Assembly (NCBI GenBank): GCA_016792565.1
Contig: JAEUMK010000019.1
Span: forward strand, 1 to 50,998
Length of the DNA stretch: 50,998 nt
Direction of reading: 5' to 3'
Source: Alphaproteobacteria bacterium
Lineage (GTDB): Bacteria; Pseudomonadota; Alphaproteobacteria; Micropepsales; Micropepsaceae
Part shown: positions 42,770 through 50,810 of the stretch, one piece after another
Position numbering within the stretch: the stretch's first letter is position 1
Layout of the letters: each line of letters opens with the position of its first letter
Translations under genes and position numbers: made by a program
Notes under the pieces: model-generated
Seen by the model: the letters and a program-made list of their open reading frames with translations, nothing else
Told to the model about the DNA's origin: nothing
The model's database searches: none

Positions 42770-44123
42770 GGACGCGCGGATACGCGCTGCCGTAGTACTC
42801 CACCCGTACGACAAGACGGGCAGGGGCGGCGGCGGGCGTAGCCCGGAAGGCGCGCTTGCGGAGGCCTCCGGCCTGACGCTGGCCATCGGCATGACGCCGG
42901 TGGCCGAGATACTTATTCCCATGACGGCGCCGCGTCCGTCGACCTATCTCGGCGAGGGAAAGGTCGAGGAGATCGCGGCGCTGTGCGCCGAGACCGAGCC
43001 AGAGGTCGTCGTGTTCGACGGGGCGCTGTCGCCGGTGCAGCAGCGCAATCTGGAGAAGGCGCTCAAGGCCAAGGTCATCGACCGGACGGGGCTGATCCTC
43101 GAGATCTTCGGCGAGCGGGCGCGGACCAAGGAAGGCCGGCTGCAGGTCGAACTGGCCCATCTCAACTACCAGAAGAGCCGGCTGGTGCGGTCGTGGACCC
43201 ACTTGGAGCGCCAGCGCGGCGGCTTCGGCTTCCTCGGCGGTCCCGGCGAATCGCAGATCGAGACCGACCGCCGGCTGATCGGCGAGCGGATCGCCAAGAT
43301 CCGCAAGGAATTGGCGGAGACGGTGCGGACCCGCGAGCTGCACCGGACGGCGCGGCGGCGCGTGCCGTATCCGATCGTCGCGCTGGTCGGCTACACCAAT
43401 GCCGGAAAATCGACCCTGTTCAATGCGCTGACCCGGGCCGAGGTGCTGGCCGAGGACATGCTGTTCGCGACGCTCGACCCGACGATGCGGGCGGTGAAGC
43501 TGCCCGGCGGTCGGCAGGCGGTGCTGTCGGACACGGTGGGCTTCATTTCCGACCTTCCGACCCAGCTCGTCGCGGCCTTCCGGGCGACGCTGGAGGAGGT
43601 GCTGGAGGCCGATCTCGTGCTGCATGTGCGGGACATCTCGCATCCCGACAGCGAGGCGCAGCGGCAGGATGTCGAGGCGGTTCTGGGGGAACTCGGGATC
43701 GAGGGCGAGCGGCTGGATCAGGTGGTCGAGGTCTGGAACAAGATCGACGCCCTGTCGGCGGACGACGCAGCGGCGGCGCGGCGGCGCGGCAGCAGGCCCG
43801 GCCCACGCGGGCCGGTTGCGATCTCGGCGATCACCGGCGAGGGGCTGGACCAGTTGCGGGCGCTGATCGAGCAGCGGCTGTCGGCGCATGAGGTGCAGCT
43901 GAAGATCACGGTGGCGGCCGGGGACGGGCAGGGGCTCGCCTGGGCTTATAGCCATGCCTCGGTCCGGGGCCGGACGGACAAGCCGGACGGTCGGGTGGAG
44001 CTCAAGCTGTCGGTGCCGCTGGACAAGGAAGCGGTCTTCCGGGAGCGTTTTCCGGCCGCGGGTAAACAGCGTTCGGCGAAGGTGAAGGCGACGCGGCCGA
44101 AGCGCCGCAAGCTGGCCGACTAG
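42732..44123 (+). CDS. hflX: GTPase HflX
   Basis: This 463-residue GTPase binds and splits stalled ribosomes. The N-terminal HflX domain includes [18 protein letters not shown] and [18 protein letters not shown]-like sequence ([18 protein letters not shown]). The G domain has G1 GYTNAGKST (220-228), G3 DTVGF and G4 NKID. No ATG lies near the N-terminus. The TTG at 42732, inside hfq, gives the normal length and a 38-base overlap, so it is coupled to hfq. Its stop shares a CTAG with the convergent mazG. Confidence 0.93.
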   Translation: MSRKPKASKPAAKDARIRAAVVLHPYDKTGRGGGGRSPEGALAEASGLTLAIGMTPVAEILIPMTAPRPSTYLGEGKVEEIAALCAETEPEVVVFDGALSPVQQRNLEKALKAKVIDRTGLILEIFGERARTKEGRLQVELAHLNYQKSRLVRSWTHLERQRGGFGFLGGPGESQIETDRRLIGERIAKIRKELAETVRTRELHRTARRRVPYPIVALVGYTNAGKSTLFNALTRAEVLAEDMLFATLDPTMRAVKLPGGRQAVLSDTVGFISDLPTQLVAAFRATLEEVLEADLVLHVRDISHPDSEAQRQDVEAVLGELGIEGERLDQVVEVWNKIDALSADDAAAARRRGSRPGPRGPVAISAITGEGLDQLRALIEQRLSAHEVQLKITVAAGDGQGLAWAYSHASVRGRTDKPDGRVELKLSVPLDKEAVFRERFPAAGKQRSAKVKATRPKRRKLAD

Positions 44124-44923
44124 AGGCCCTCTGCCTTGGCCTGATCCCACAGTGCGTCCATCTCTTCGAGGGTGGATGTGGCGGGGGTTTCCCCTTTTAT
44201 TTGAAGTAATTCCTCTATTTTTTTAAACCTCTTTACGAACTTCAGGTTGGTCGTCGCGAGGGCTTTCTCCGGGTCGTGGCCGAGCTTGCGGGCGAGGTTC
44301 GCGACAACGAAGAGAACGTCGCCCAGCTCGGCCTCGACGGCCTCTGGCGGGGCGCCTTCGGCGAGCGCCGCCTTCACCTCGCCGATCTCCTCGTCCAGCT
44401 TGGCGAAGACGTGGCCGGCGTCCGGCCAGTCGAAGCCGACGCGGGCGGCGCGCTGCTGAAGCTTCAGGGCGCGGGGCAGGGCGGGGAGGGTGCGAGGAAC
44501 GTCATCGAGGATGCCCTGGGCTGGCCCGGCCGGTTTCGCCGCGCGCTCGGCGGCCTTGATGACCTCCCAGTCGACCGTCTGTTCGGCGGCGGTACGGGGG
44601 GCTGCGCCGGCGAAGACATGGGGGTGGCGGCGGACCATCTTGGCCTCGATCGCCGCGACCACGTCGGCGAAGGCGAAGTGGCCGGCCTCCTCGGCCATGC
44701 GGGCGTGGAAGACGACCTGGAAGAGGAGGTCGCCCAGCTCGTCGCGCAGCGCCGCCATGTCGCCCTGCTCGATGGCGTCGGCGACCTCGTAGGCCTCCTC
44801 GACCGTGTAGGGGGCGATGGTTGCGAAGGTCTGCTCGCGGTCCCACGGACAGCCGCCCTCGGGCGCGCGCAGACGGGCCATGAGGGCGAGGAGATCGGCG
44901 ATGCGGCCGGGGCCTTCGGTCAT
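44120..44923 (-). CDS. mazG: Nucleoside triphosphate pyrophosphohydrolase MazG
   Basis: This 267-residue all-helical NTP pyrophosphohydrolase hydrolyses noncanonical or excess NTPs. Both MazG repeats are present: GGCPWDREQTF with VEEAYEVADAI and DELGDLLFQVVFH in the first, and the EIGEVKAAL / ELGDVLFVVANLARK set in the second. A stretch near the C-terminus (about residues 229-243, 44195-44239) is very A+T-rich and uses codons otherwise avoided here, although the encoded residues (KFVKRFKKIEELLQIKGE) fit the family. It follows the transporter gene by 22 bases on the same strand and converges on hflX. Confidence 0.94.
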   Translation of the reverse strand: MTEGPGRIADLLALMARLRAPEGGCPWDREQTFATIAPYTVEEAYEVADAIEQGDMAALRDELGDLLFQVVFHARMAEEAGHFAFADVVAAIEAKMVRRHPHVFAGAAPRTAAEQTVDWEVIKAAERAAKPAGPAQGILDDVPRTLPALPRALKLQQRAARVGFDWPDAGHVFAKLDEEIGEVKAALAEGAPPEAVEAELGDVLFVVANLARKLGHDPEKALATTNLKFVKRFKKIEELLQIKGETPATSTLEEMDALWDQAKAEGL

Positions 44924-44945
44924 GCGCTTCTGCCCGCGGTCCGCA

Positions 44946-46319
44946 TCAGTCGATCCGCATGGCGGCGATCTCGTCGGCTTCGGCCTGGCGCTTGCGGGCG
45001 ATGGCCTCGCGGACTTCGCGCTGCTTGAACTCGTCGATGGGGAAGTTCCACATCGACCAGGCGGTCAGCAGCATGAAGATGAGCGGCAGGCCGACAAAGG
45101 TCAGGGCGAGGCCCATGACCGCCTCGGGCGAGTTGGTCGCGCCGGGGCGCCCGTCGAAGCCGACGAGGGCGAGGACGGGGTAGGCGAGGCCGGCGGCGGC
45201 ATAGCCCAGCTTGTTGGTCATCACGAGCAGCGAATAGAAGAGGCCCGAGCGCTCGCTGCCCGTCGCCAGCGTGTCGATGTCCACGACGTCGGCCATGATC
45301 GAGCGCAGCAGGAAGCCGCCCGCGCCGTAGCCGACGCCGAACAGGATGAAGGCGACCGTCAACGCCCAGAAATCGCCCTTGGGCACCAGCAGGATGAGCG
45401 GCAGCAGGCAGGACGTGTAGAGCAGCGCGTAGGCGAGGGTGCGATGCTTGGAGAAGCGATAGGAGAGCCTGATCCAGAGCGGCACGAAGAACAGCCCGGC
45501 GACGAAGTAGATGAAGAGGATCGTCGAGGCCGCCTTGGGCAGTTCGAAATAGAAGACGATCAGCCAGATGAAGAGCGAGCCGGTGATGCCGGGCGCCAGG
45601 CCCTGCAGGAGATCGGCGAGCAGGAGCTTGCGCAGTGCGGCGTTGCCGGCGATCAGCCTGACTGCCGCCCCGACATCCAGCTTGTGGCCGGACGCGGCCG
45701 GCGCGGCGGGCTCGGGCACCACGAGCAGCGTGATGAGCACGGTGATCGGCATGGCGATGACGATGAACCAGCCCATCAGACCGACCTTTTCAACCAGCGT
45801 CGCGGTCGGGTCGAAGGTTTCCAGCAACACGGGCAGGGCGAGCACCAGCAAGAAGCCCGAAATGCCTGCGAATTCGCGCCAGCCCTGAACGCGGCTGCGT
45901 TCGTGGTAGTGGCCCGACAGTTCGGCGCCCCAGGCGATGTGGCTGATCGCGGCGACCGAATAGGCGAGGTAGGAGAGGATCACCCAGGCTGCGAACCAGC
46001 CGATGGTCGCGCCCTGCGGCGGCAGGAAGAGCAGGAAGACGCCGGTGACGAAGAACGGCACGGCGGCAGTCATCCAGGGCCGGCGGCGGCCCCAGCGGGT
46101 GCGCGTCGAATCGCTGGCCCAGCCGATGACCGGATCGACCAGCAGGTCGAGCAGGCGGGCGATCAGCAGCACGAGGCCGACCTGCGACTGGTCGAGGCCG
46201 AGGCCGCTGACATAGAACGGCGCGACATAGACGACGAGCGGCAGGCCGAGAGCCGCCAGCGGCGCGGTCGGCAGGACATACGCAGCGATCGTGCGGCCGG
46301 GCAGCGAAAAGCCGGTCAT
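44946..46319 (-). CDS. GPH-type sugar/cation symporter (MFS)
   Basis: This 457-residue protein has about twelve transmembrane helices and resembles glycoside-pentoside-hexuronide:cation symporters (MelB-like). A hallmark is the segment LVDPVIGWASDSTRTRWGRRRP after helix 2, here in parts DLLVDPVIGWASDSTRTRWG and RRRPWM. The long cytoplasmic loop and the second-half DIDTLATGSERSGLFYSLL are also typical. The ATG at 46319 is preferred because AGGGAA lies upstream; a second ATG at 46358 lacks one. It precedes mazG in an operon and is divergent from the dioxygenase gene. Substrate unknown. Confidence 0.88.
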   Translation of the reverse strand: MTGFSLPGRTIAAYVLPTAPLAALGLPLVVYVAPFYVSGLGLDQSQVGLVLLIARLLDLLVDPVIGWASDSTRTRWGRRRPWMTAAVPFFVTGVFLLFLPPQGATIGWFAAWVILSYLAYSVAAISHIAWGAELSGHYHERSRVQGWREFAGISGFLLVLALPVLLETFDPTATLVEKVGLMGWFIVIAMPITVLITLLVVPEPAAPAASGHKLDVGAAVRLIAGNAALRKLLLADLLQGLAPGITGSLFIWLIVFYFELPKAASTILFIYFVAGLFFVPLWIRLSYRFSKHRTLAYALLYTSCLLPLILLVPKGDFWALTVAFILFGVGYGAGGFLLRSIMADVVDIDTLATGSERSGLFYSLLVMTNKLGYAAAGLAYPVLALVGFDGRPGATNSPEAVMGLALTFVGLPLIFMLLTAWSMWNFPIDEFKQREVREAIARKRQAEADEIAAMRID

Positions 46320-46434
46320 GGATGATTTGTTCCCTGGGCGATATTGTTGTGCATCCATCTGACCGATTGTCAGGGGCGCTGTCCATCACCGAGGCGGCCC
46401 CCGGCGGTTCACAACAAGGCAGGGGCGAGGGAAC

Positions 46435-47250
46435 ATGGGGCACGATCCGGCGGCACGGGCCGCCCATGCCGAGCGGCTGGCGCGGGACGGCTACACGATC
46501 GTCGAAAACGCGATCGAGCCCGATCTGGTCGACGCGCTGAACGCGGCGCTGGCGCGGCTGGAGCGCGAGCTGGACGCCAAGCCGGCCATGAACACGTTCG
46601 AGGGCCACCGGACGGTCCGGATCTACAATCTGCTGGCCCATGGCGCGCCGTTCGACCGGATTCCGGCGCATGACGCCGTCCTGCCGCTGGTCGAGAGCGT
46701 GCTGGACGCCGAGTGCCTGATCTCGTCGCTGTCCTCGATCGCCATCGATCCCGGCGAGACGGCCCAGCCGATCCATTCGGACGACCAGGCGATTCCGCTG
46801 GAGAAGCCGCATGCCGCCATCGTGTGCAATTCGATGTGGGCGCTGACCGACTTCACCGAGGAGAACGGCGCGACGCGGATCATCCCGGGCAGCCATACCG
46901 GGCCGAGCCCGGTCTACGGCCAGTCCTACGACTCGATCCCGGCCGAGATGGCGAAGGGCAGCGTGCTGATCTGGAACGGGGCGCTGTGGCATGGCGGCGG
47001 CGCGAACCGTTCGGGCCGGCGGCGCACGGGCATTGCGATGAACTACTGCGCCGGGTTCATCCGGCAGCAGGAAAACCAGCTTCTCGGCGTGCCGGCAGAC
47101 CTCGCCCGGGGCTTCAGCCGCCGGGTGCAGGCGCTGATGGGCTATGAGCCCTATCGCGGGCTGATCGGGCATATCGACAAGCAGAGCCCGGCCCAGATGC
47201 TGAACGGCGAGGCCGGGGATTTCCGCTCGATCTGGGACCGGGGACGGTAG
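46435..47250 (+). CDS. Phytanoyl-CoA dioxygenase-family protein
   Basis: This 271-residue protein is an Fe(II)/2-oxoglutarate oxygenase of the PhyH family. The metal ligands are His114 and Asp116 (PIHSDDQA) and distal His186 in LWHGGGANRSGRR, with Arg192 or Arg195 likely to bind 2-oxoglutarate. TRIIPGSHTGPSP is a further family hallmark. The enzyme would hydroxylate an unknown small molecule. It is divergent from the GPH transporter over 115 bases, which hints at uptake and modification of one substrate. The ATG at 46435 follows AGGGGCGAGGG. Confidence 0.88.
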   Translation: MGHDPAARAAHAERLARDGYTIVENAIEPDLVDALNAALARLERELDAKPAMNTFEGHRTVRIYNLLAHGAPFDRIPAHDAVLPLVESVLDAECLISSLSSIAIDPGETAQPIHSDDQAIPLEKPHAAIVCNSMWALTDFTEENGATRIIPGSHTGPSPVYGQSYDSIPAEMAKGSVLIWNGALWHGGGANRSGRRRTGIAMNYCAGFIRQQENQLLGVPADLARGFSRRVQALMGYEPYRGLIGHIDKQSPAQMLNGEAGDFRSIWDRGR

Positions 47251-47261
47251 CGGGGCCTGGG

Positions 47262-47295
47262 CCGAGGGGCGGGAAGCCCCGCTTCCGCCCCTCGG
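47262..47295 (+). terminator. G+C-rich hairpin after the dioxygenase gene
   Basis: CCGAGGGGCGG (47262-47272) pairs with CCGCCCCTCGG (47285-47295), the stem extended by three more pairs past a bulged G. No T-run follows, so termination would be weak or Rho-assisted. It begins the 320-base region without a conventional gene (47251-47570), which otherwise holds repeat elements D and E and the degenerate small frame on the minus strand. Confidence 0.5.
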
Positions 47296-47296
47296 G

Positions 47297-47323
47297 CACC
47301 TTCCCCCGACGGGGGAAGGGAGG
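47297..47323. repeat. Palindromic repeat element D, intergenic
   Basis: The hairpin CCTTCCCCC-GAC-GGGGGAAGG (47299-47319), preceded by CA and followed by GAGGGGG, has the same plan as elements A and B in pdhC: a CACCT(T)CCCCC core and an outer GGAGGGGG arm. It appears to be an intergenic member of the same family. Confidence 0.65.
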
Positions 47324-47336
47324 GGGTGGCGGTGCG

Positions 47337-47375
47337 TCCTTCGAGACGGCCGCCTGGCGGCCTCCTCAGGACGAT
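47337..47375. repeat. Short palindromic element E, intergenic
   Basis: A CCTTCGAGACGGCCGCCTGG start followed by CGGCCTCCTCAGGACG encloses a GGCCGCC-TG-GGCGGCC-like hairpin (47348-47362). Sequences of this form recur between genes in many G+C-rich alphaproteobacteria. It lies directly after element D, so two unrelated repeat types are joined here. Confidence 0.55.
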
Positions 47376-47399
47376 TGAAATCAGAGATATCTCTTTCTT

Positions 47400-47574
47400 T
47401 TGAATGCCTTGCGCGCGCTAACTTAGACGCCGTTCGAGCGATGGCGCAGAGCAGGCGGGTGCGCCTGGCGAGGCGGCGGCGTTCGGCGCGGGCGGCCCGG
47501 GCCGCGGCGCTGTAGTAGCCGTGGGTCAGGCGATTGCGATTGCCGGGCTGGCCGCCCCGCCGGCGCCGGTTCAG
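47400..47574 (-). pseudogene. Small GNRN/HG-motif protein, CTG start or degenerate
   Basis: The minus-strand frame from a CTG at 47574 reads (M)NRRRRGGQPGNRNRLTH and continues GYYSAAARAARAERRRLARR. This matches a recurrent small-protein motif of proteobacteria (GNxNxLxHGxYS followed by an Arg-rich helix). No ATG, GTG or TTG lies between the preceding in-frame stop and the motif. The CTG overlaps the upstream gene's stop as CTGA, exactly where an ATGA overlap would be expected. The frame does not stop after the motif but runs into repeat elements D/E and on into the antisense of the dioxygenase gene, so the original end seems lost. It may be a CTG-initiated coupled gene or a decaying one. The 3' limit given is approximate. 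Confidence 0.45.
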
Positions 47575-48305
47575 CCCGGCCGGGGGCGGCCGATCGAAGG
47601 AGGGTCGTCGTCATCTCCGTGCCGGCCCTCCATGAGCTCGGCAGCTATTCGAACCTCGATTTCGCGCAATTTCTGCGGATCGGCGGGCTGCCCGGTCAGC
47701 GCGGCCTCGCGGGCGTCGAGCCGGGCGAGATCAAGCCGGAACCCGGCGATGGAGCGCACGGCATGGGCGCGCTCGGCCTCGATGCGGTCCTCGGGCCGGG
47801 CCGGCGACATGCCGACTTCGGCGCGGGCCGCGTCGCTCCACAAATCGGGTTCGTAGGGGGCGATCTTGCGCTCGAACTCGTGCATCGCGCGGTCGCCGTC
47901 CTCATAGGCCTCCTTGAGGCTGCGCTGGATGCCCGGACGGCCGGTGCGCTCGACGCGGACGGCGCGCGAGAAGAGCCGGTCCATCTCGGTGAGGAGCGCC
48001 GGCATGAGGGTCGATTCCGGGGCGCCGGCGACCGCGCCGTCGGCCAGCCGCTTCAGGGCGAGCCCGAGGCCGGCGAGGGCGCGGGCATGGGCGAGGGTGC
48101 GCAACTCCGGTGGGCGGGCCGGGCCGCCCGCCGGGGGCGCCTCGGGCTCGGGCAGCTGAAGGGCGGCATGGGCACGCAGGCCCGCCAAGGCGAAATCGCG
48201 CAGCAGGATGCCGCGCACGGCGTCGGCGACCTCGGCGGCGCTGGCGCCCGGAAAGGCCAGTTCGGGTTCGGGGATATAAGGCGGTTCGTCGTCGTCATCG
48301 TCCAT
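47571..48305 (-). CDS. Acidic helical protein of unknown function
   Basis: This 244-residue protein begins with an Asp-run (MDDDDDEPPYIPEPE) and is otherwise mostly helical, rich in Ala, Arg and Glu. There are long segments such as RTLAHARALAGLGLALKRL and GDRAMHEFERKIAPYEPDLW, and it closes with GDDDDPPSIGRPRPG. I recognise no family and see no signal peptide or membrane helix. The start at 48305 is chosen because GGAG lies eight bases upstream; the ATG at 48311 would leave only two bases. Its TGA overlaps the putative CTG of the small GNRN-motif gene, suggesting a two-gene unit. Function unknown. Confidence 0.6.
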   Translation of the reverse strand: MDDDDDEPPYIPEPELAFPGASAAEVADAVRGILLRDFALAGLRAHAALQLPEPEAPPAGGPARPPELRTLAHARALAGLGLALKRLADGAVAGAPESTLMPALLTEMDRLFSRAVRVERTGRPGIQRSLKEAYEDGDRAMHEFERKIAPYEPDLWSDAARAEVGMSPARPEDRIEAERAHAVRSIAGFRLDLARLDAREAALTGQPADPQKLREIEVRIAAELMEGRHGDDDDPPSIGRPRPG

Positions 48306-48553
48306 CGGCATCGCTCCGGTCAGGCCGCCAAGATAGGGCGGATCGGCCGGGATAGGAATATCATCGTAAGAGTAAAGTCCGCGCGTGGCCGCCGCGCCTC
48401 AGCCATATCGCGTATAAGATATATTATGGAAAATATCGGCATGGGGAAACGGAGCCATTCCGGGGTTTCCAGCGGTCCGCTGCGGCCGGGCCTTGCGGCC
48501 GCTTCCAGCCGCGCCCAGATGTGCTCCATCGCCCTCGGACCGGACAGACGATC

Positions 48554-49093
48554 ATGTCGCTGCGCATCGTCGCCGTATCGGGGAGCCTGCGCGGCGCATC
48601 GTCGAACAGCGCGCTGATGCTGGCAGCCGTTCGCGTGGCGCCGCCGGGCATGACGGTCGAGGTGTTCGACGCCATCGCCGATCTGCCGCACTTCAATCCC
48701 GATCTCGACATCGAGCCGGCGCCGCCGGCCGTGGCGGCCTGGCGCGCGCGCATCCGGGGCGCCGACGGGCTGCTGATCTCGTGTCCGGAGTATGCGCGCG
48801 GCATTCCAGGGGCCTTCAAGAACGCGCTGGACTGGCTGGTGAGCGATCCCGCGGGCTTCGCCAAGCCGATCGCGCTGTGGAACGCCTCGCCGCGGGCGGT
48901 CGCCGCCCCGGAGGCCCTGCGGCTGGTGCTGAGCACGATGTCGGGCCGTGTGGTCGAGGCGGCGAGCCTCACCCTGCCCTTGCTTGGCCGCAGCTGGACG
49001 CCGGAGGAACTGGCGTCGGACCCCTCGATCGCGGCGCTGCTGAGGGCCTCGTTGCAGAGTCTGACCCAAGCAGTTGAACCGCCTACCGATTGA
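48554..49093 (+). CDS. NAD(P)H-dependent FMN reductase
   Basis: This 179-residue protein has a flavodoxin-like fold of the NADPH-dependent FMN reductase family (ChrR/YieF/ArsH relatives). The phosphate loop is GSLRGASSN (residues 9-17) and the flavin-contacting motif SCPEYARGIPGAFKNALDWL. It should reduce quinones, flavins or other electrophiles with NAD(P)H. The ATG at 48554 gives the normal beginning MSLRIVAVSGSLR; an upstream in-frame start adds eleven unrelated residues. It stands alone, with an A+T-rich stretch (48411-48436) upstream that may contain its promoter. Confidence 0.9.
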   Translation: MSLRIVAVSGSLRGASSNSALMLAAVRVAPPGMTVEVFDAIADLPHFNPDLDIEPAPPAVAAWRARIRGADGLLISCPEYARGIPGAFKNALDWLVSDPAGFAKPIALWNASPRAVAAPEALRLVLSTMSGRVVEAASLTLPLLGRSWTPEELASDPSIAALLRASLQSLTQAVEPPTD

Positions 49094-49121
49094 GGCGCGG
49101 ATCAGTCGAAACGGATGACCG

Positions 49122-50054
49122 TCATGGCGGGGCGATGGTGAGTTTCATGCGGTAAGTGCCGCGGGAGGCGGGGTCGAAACGCCATTGCTCGACCGCCGCC
49201 TTGGCCGCGTCTCCGAAGCCGTAGTCCTCCGGACGTTCCTGGATGATCTTGACCCCGCTCACTCGGCCGACCCCGTCTATGGTCAGCGCCAGCCGCACAT
49301 AACCATGGCGGTCGTTGGCCACCGCCTGGGGCGGCGGGACGGGATCGACCCTGAGGATGGGTTCAGGTGCTGGTGCGAGATCGTACCAGTTGACCCGTCC
49401 GTCGTGGCGGCCGGTCGTGAACTTGAAGTGGATCGTGAAAAGCCCGGCGTAGCCAGGCGCGAAGGCCCACTGCCGGGCCGCCGTCAGCGCGGCTGCCGCG
49501 AAACCGTAATCAGGCGGTAGTTCGTCCGTTACCCTAGCGTCTGTCAGCGTGCCGTCCTCTGCGATCTGGACGACGACGACGGCAACGCCATTTACGCCCA
49601 GTGTTGCGGCGCGCGAGGGGTATTTGGGCGGTACCTTTCTCAGGACCTTGGGCGGGGTCGGCAGCCGGTCGACACTGTGGGCCTCCCGGCCCTCCGCCGG
49701 CCGGAATTCCAGAGTAACGAAGGTACGGCCGGGACGGTTCGGCTCGAATGTCCAGGATTTCAGGGCGGCGGTCGCGGCTTCGCCGAAACCGAAACCGGCG
49801 GGGTCTTCCTCGATGAGATCGACTTGCGTGACCCGGCCGGCCTGATCGACATCAAGGCGTGCGTTGACCTTGCCGACGATGCCCGCCTTATCGGCGGCCG
49901 GGGGATAGACGGGCTGAGGTTGCGTTAGCGGCACAGGGCCGGACGCTGCTGGGGCAGGTGTCGCCGAAGCGGCCGTAGCCAGAACCGCGGCAGCGAGAGC
50001 TGCGCCGCCCAGCGCCCAGGCGAACGCGACGCCGATCAGCCATGTCCGTCGCAT
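49122..50054 (-). CDS. Secreted protein with three TonB C-terminal-like units
   Basis: This 310-residue protein has an N-terminal signal or anchor (MRRTWLIGVAFAWALGGAAL) and three tandem TonB_C-like units of about 80-90 residues. Each begins with a Pro-rich YP segment, has strands of the form VNARLDVDQAGRV, and ends in a helix. The ends read EEDPAGFGFGEAATAALKSW, ELPPDYGFAAAALTAARQW and ERPEDYGFGDAAKAAVEQW. The cytoplasmic start and long Pro-rich spacer of true TonB are missing and no exbB/exbD is present. It is likely periplasmic, binding some partner rather than energising a receptor. The start at 50054 gives the signal sequence. Confidence 0.75.
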   Translation of the reverse strand: MRRTWLIGVAFAWALGGAALAAAVLATAASATPAPAASGPVPLTQPQPVYPPAADKAGIVGKVNARLDVDQAGRVTQVDLIEEDPAGFGFGEAATAALKSWTFEPNRPGRTFVTLEFRPAEGREAHSVDRLPTPPKVLRKVPPKYPSRAATLGVNGVAVVVVQIAEDGTLTDARVTDELPPDYGFAAAALTAARQWAFAPGYAGLFTIHFKFTTGRHDGRVNWYDLAPAPEPILRVDPVPPPQAVANDRHGYVRLALTIDGVGRVSGVKIIQERPEDYGFGDAAKAAVEQWRFDPASRGTYRMKLTIAPP

Positions 50055-50151
50055 CGCCCGCCCCCTCGCGTGGCCGTGTCGACCGGAGACTGCCCGATCC
50101 CATGCCGCCGTCAAGCAAGCGCCGGTTGCGCGGTACGGTGGTACCGGGCCG

Positions 50152-50793
50152 TTACGGTTTGAATGTCACGCGGACGATCAGCGGGTCCGTCGATGTGCCG
50201 GGCGGGAAACGCCAGTCATCGACCGCGCGCACGGCCGCGCGGCCGAACTCGTAGTCCTTCGGCGTTTCCTGCGCGACGTCGGCGCGCGCGACGGTGCCAT
50301 CGGCCCGCAGTTGCACGACGATGTCCACCTGGCCGCTGACACCTGCGGCCAGCGCCTTCTCGGGATAGACGGGGTCCACGCGCTCAAGCGGTGCCGGGGC
50401 CTCGGGGATGCCTGACACGCTCTTCTCGACGCCATCGGGGTTGTGCTGGGGATCGTAGAGCGAGAACACGACCCGCTGGCGATAGGTGCCGGCGCGGCCG
50501 CCGGGATAGACCCATTTGCGCACTGCCTTGCGCGCTTCGATCGCGAAGCCGTAGCCCGGCGGGTCTTCGGCCTCGACGCTGAGGTCGGTCACCCTGCCCT
50601 CGGGCGCGATCGTGACGACCAGGGTGACGACGCCGGCGAGGTCGCGGATGCGGGCCCCGTCCGGATAACGCAGGCCGCCCGAATAGAGCGGTGCCGGGGC
50701 GTCCCGGAAGTCCTGCGGTACGGCGGTTTCGGCGGCGACCGGCAGCAGGCCGCTCATGAACGCCAGCGCCGCGAGTGCACGACACGAGATCAT
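50152..50793 (-). CDS. Secreted protein with two TonB C-terminal-like units
   Basis: This 213-residue protein has a signal peptide (MISCRALAALAFMSGLLPVA, cleavage after AAE) and two TonB_C-like units. Unit 1 contains GLRYPDGARIRDLAGVVTL and EDPPGYGFAIEARKAVRKW. Unit 2 contains VDPVYPEKALAAGVSGQVDI and ETPKDYEFGRAAVRAVDDW. GAGAGG seven bases upstream supports the ATG at 50793; an ATG at 50814, overlapping the upstream gene's stop as ATGA, is the alternative. It shares strand and design with its two neighbours and probably an operon with the upstream one. Function unknown. Confidence 0.75.
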   Translation of the reverse strand: MISCRALAALAFMSGLLPVAAETAVPQDFRDAPAPLYSGGLRYPDGARIRDLAGVVTLVVTIAPEGRVTDLSVEAEDPPGYGFAIEARKAVRKWVYPGGRAGTYRQRVVFSLYDPQHNPDGVEKSVSGIPEAPAPLERVDPVYPEKALAAGVSGQVDIVVQLRADGTVARADVAQETPKDYEFGRAAVRAVDDWRFPPGTSTDPLIVRVTFKP

Positions 50794-50810
50794 CCTGCCG
50801 CCTCTCATTG

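Noticed and set aside
45790-47172. Open frame antisense to the PhyH-family gene
   Set aside because: Shadow of the real oxygenase gene and a shifted frame of the transporter. It is relevant only because the degenerate small frame at 47574 runs into it.
47423-47614. 63-codon minus-strand frame beginning with ATG inside the end of the 244-residue gene
   Set aside because: Its translation is Pro/Arg-rich without pattern, while the neighbouring frame carries the recognisable GNRN/HG motif; the ATG frame is a shadow.
48427-48617. Short plus-strand frame beginning MENIGMGKRSHSG before the FMN reductase
   Set aside because: It overlaps the start of the reductase in another frame, lacks a ribosome site and has a low-complexity end. 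The A+T-rich DNA at its start is better explained as promoter.
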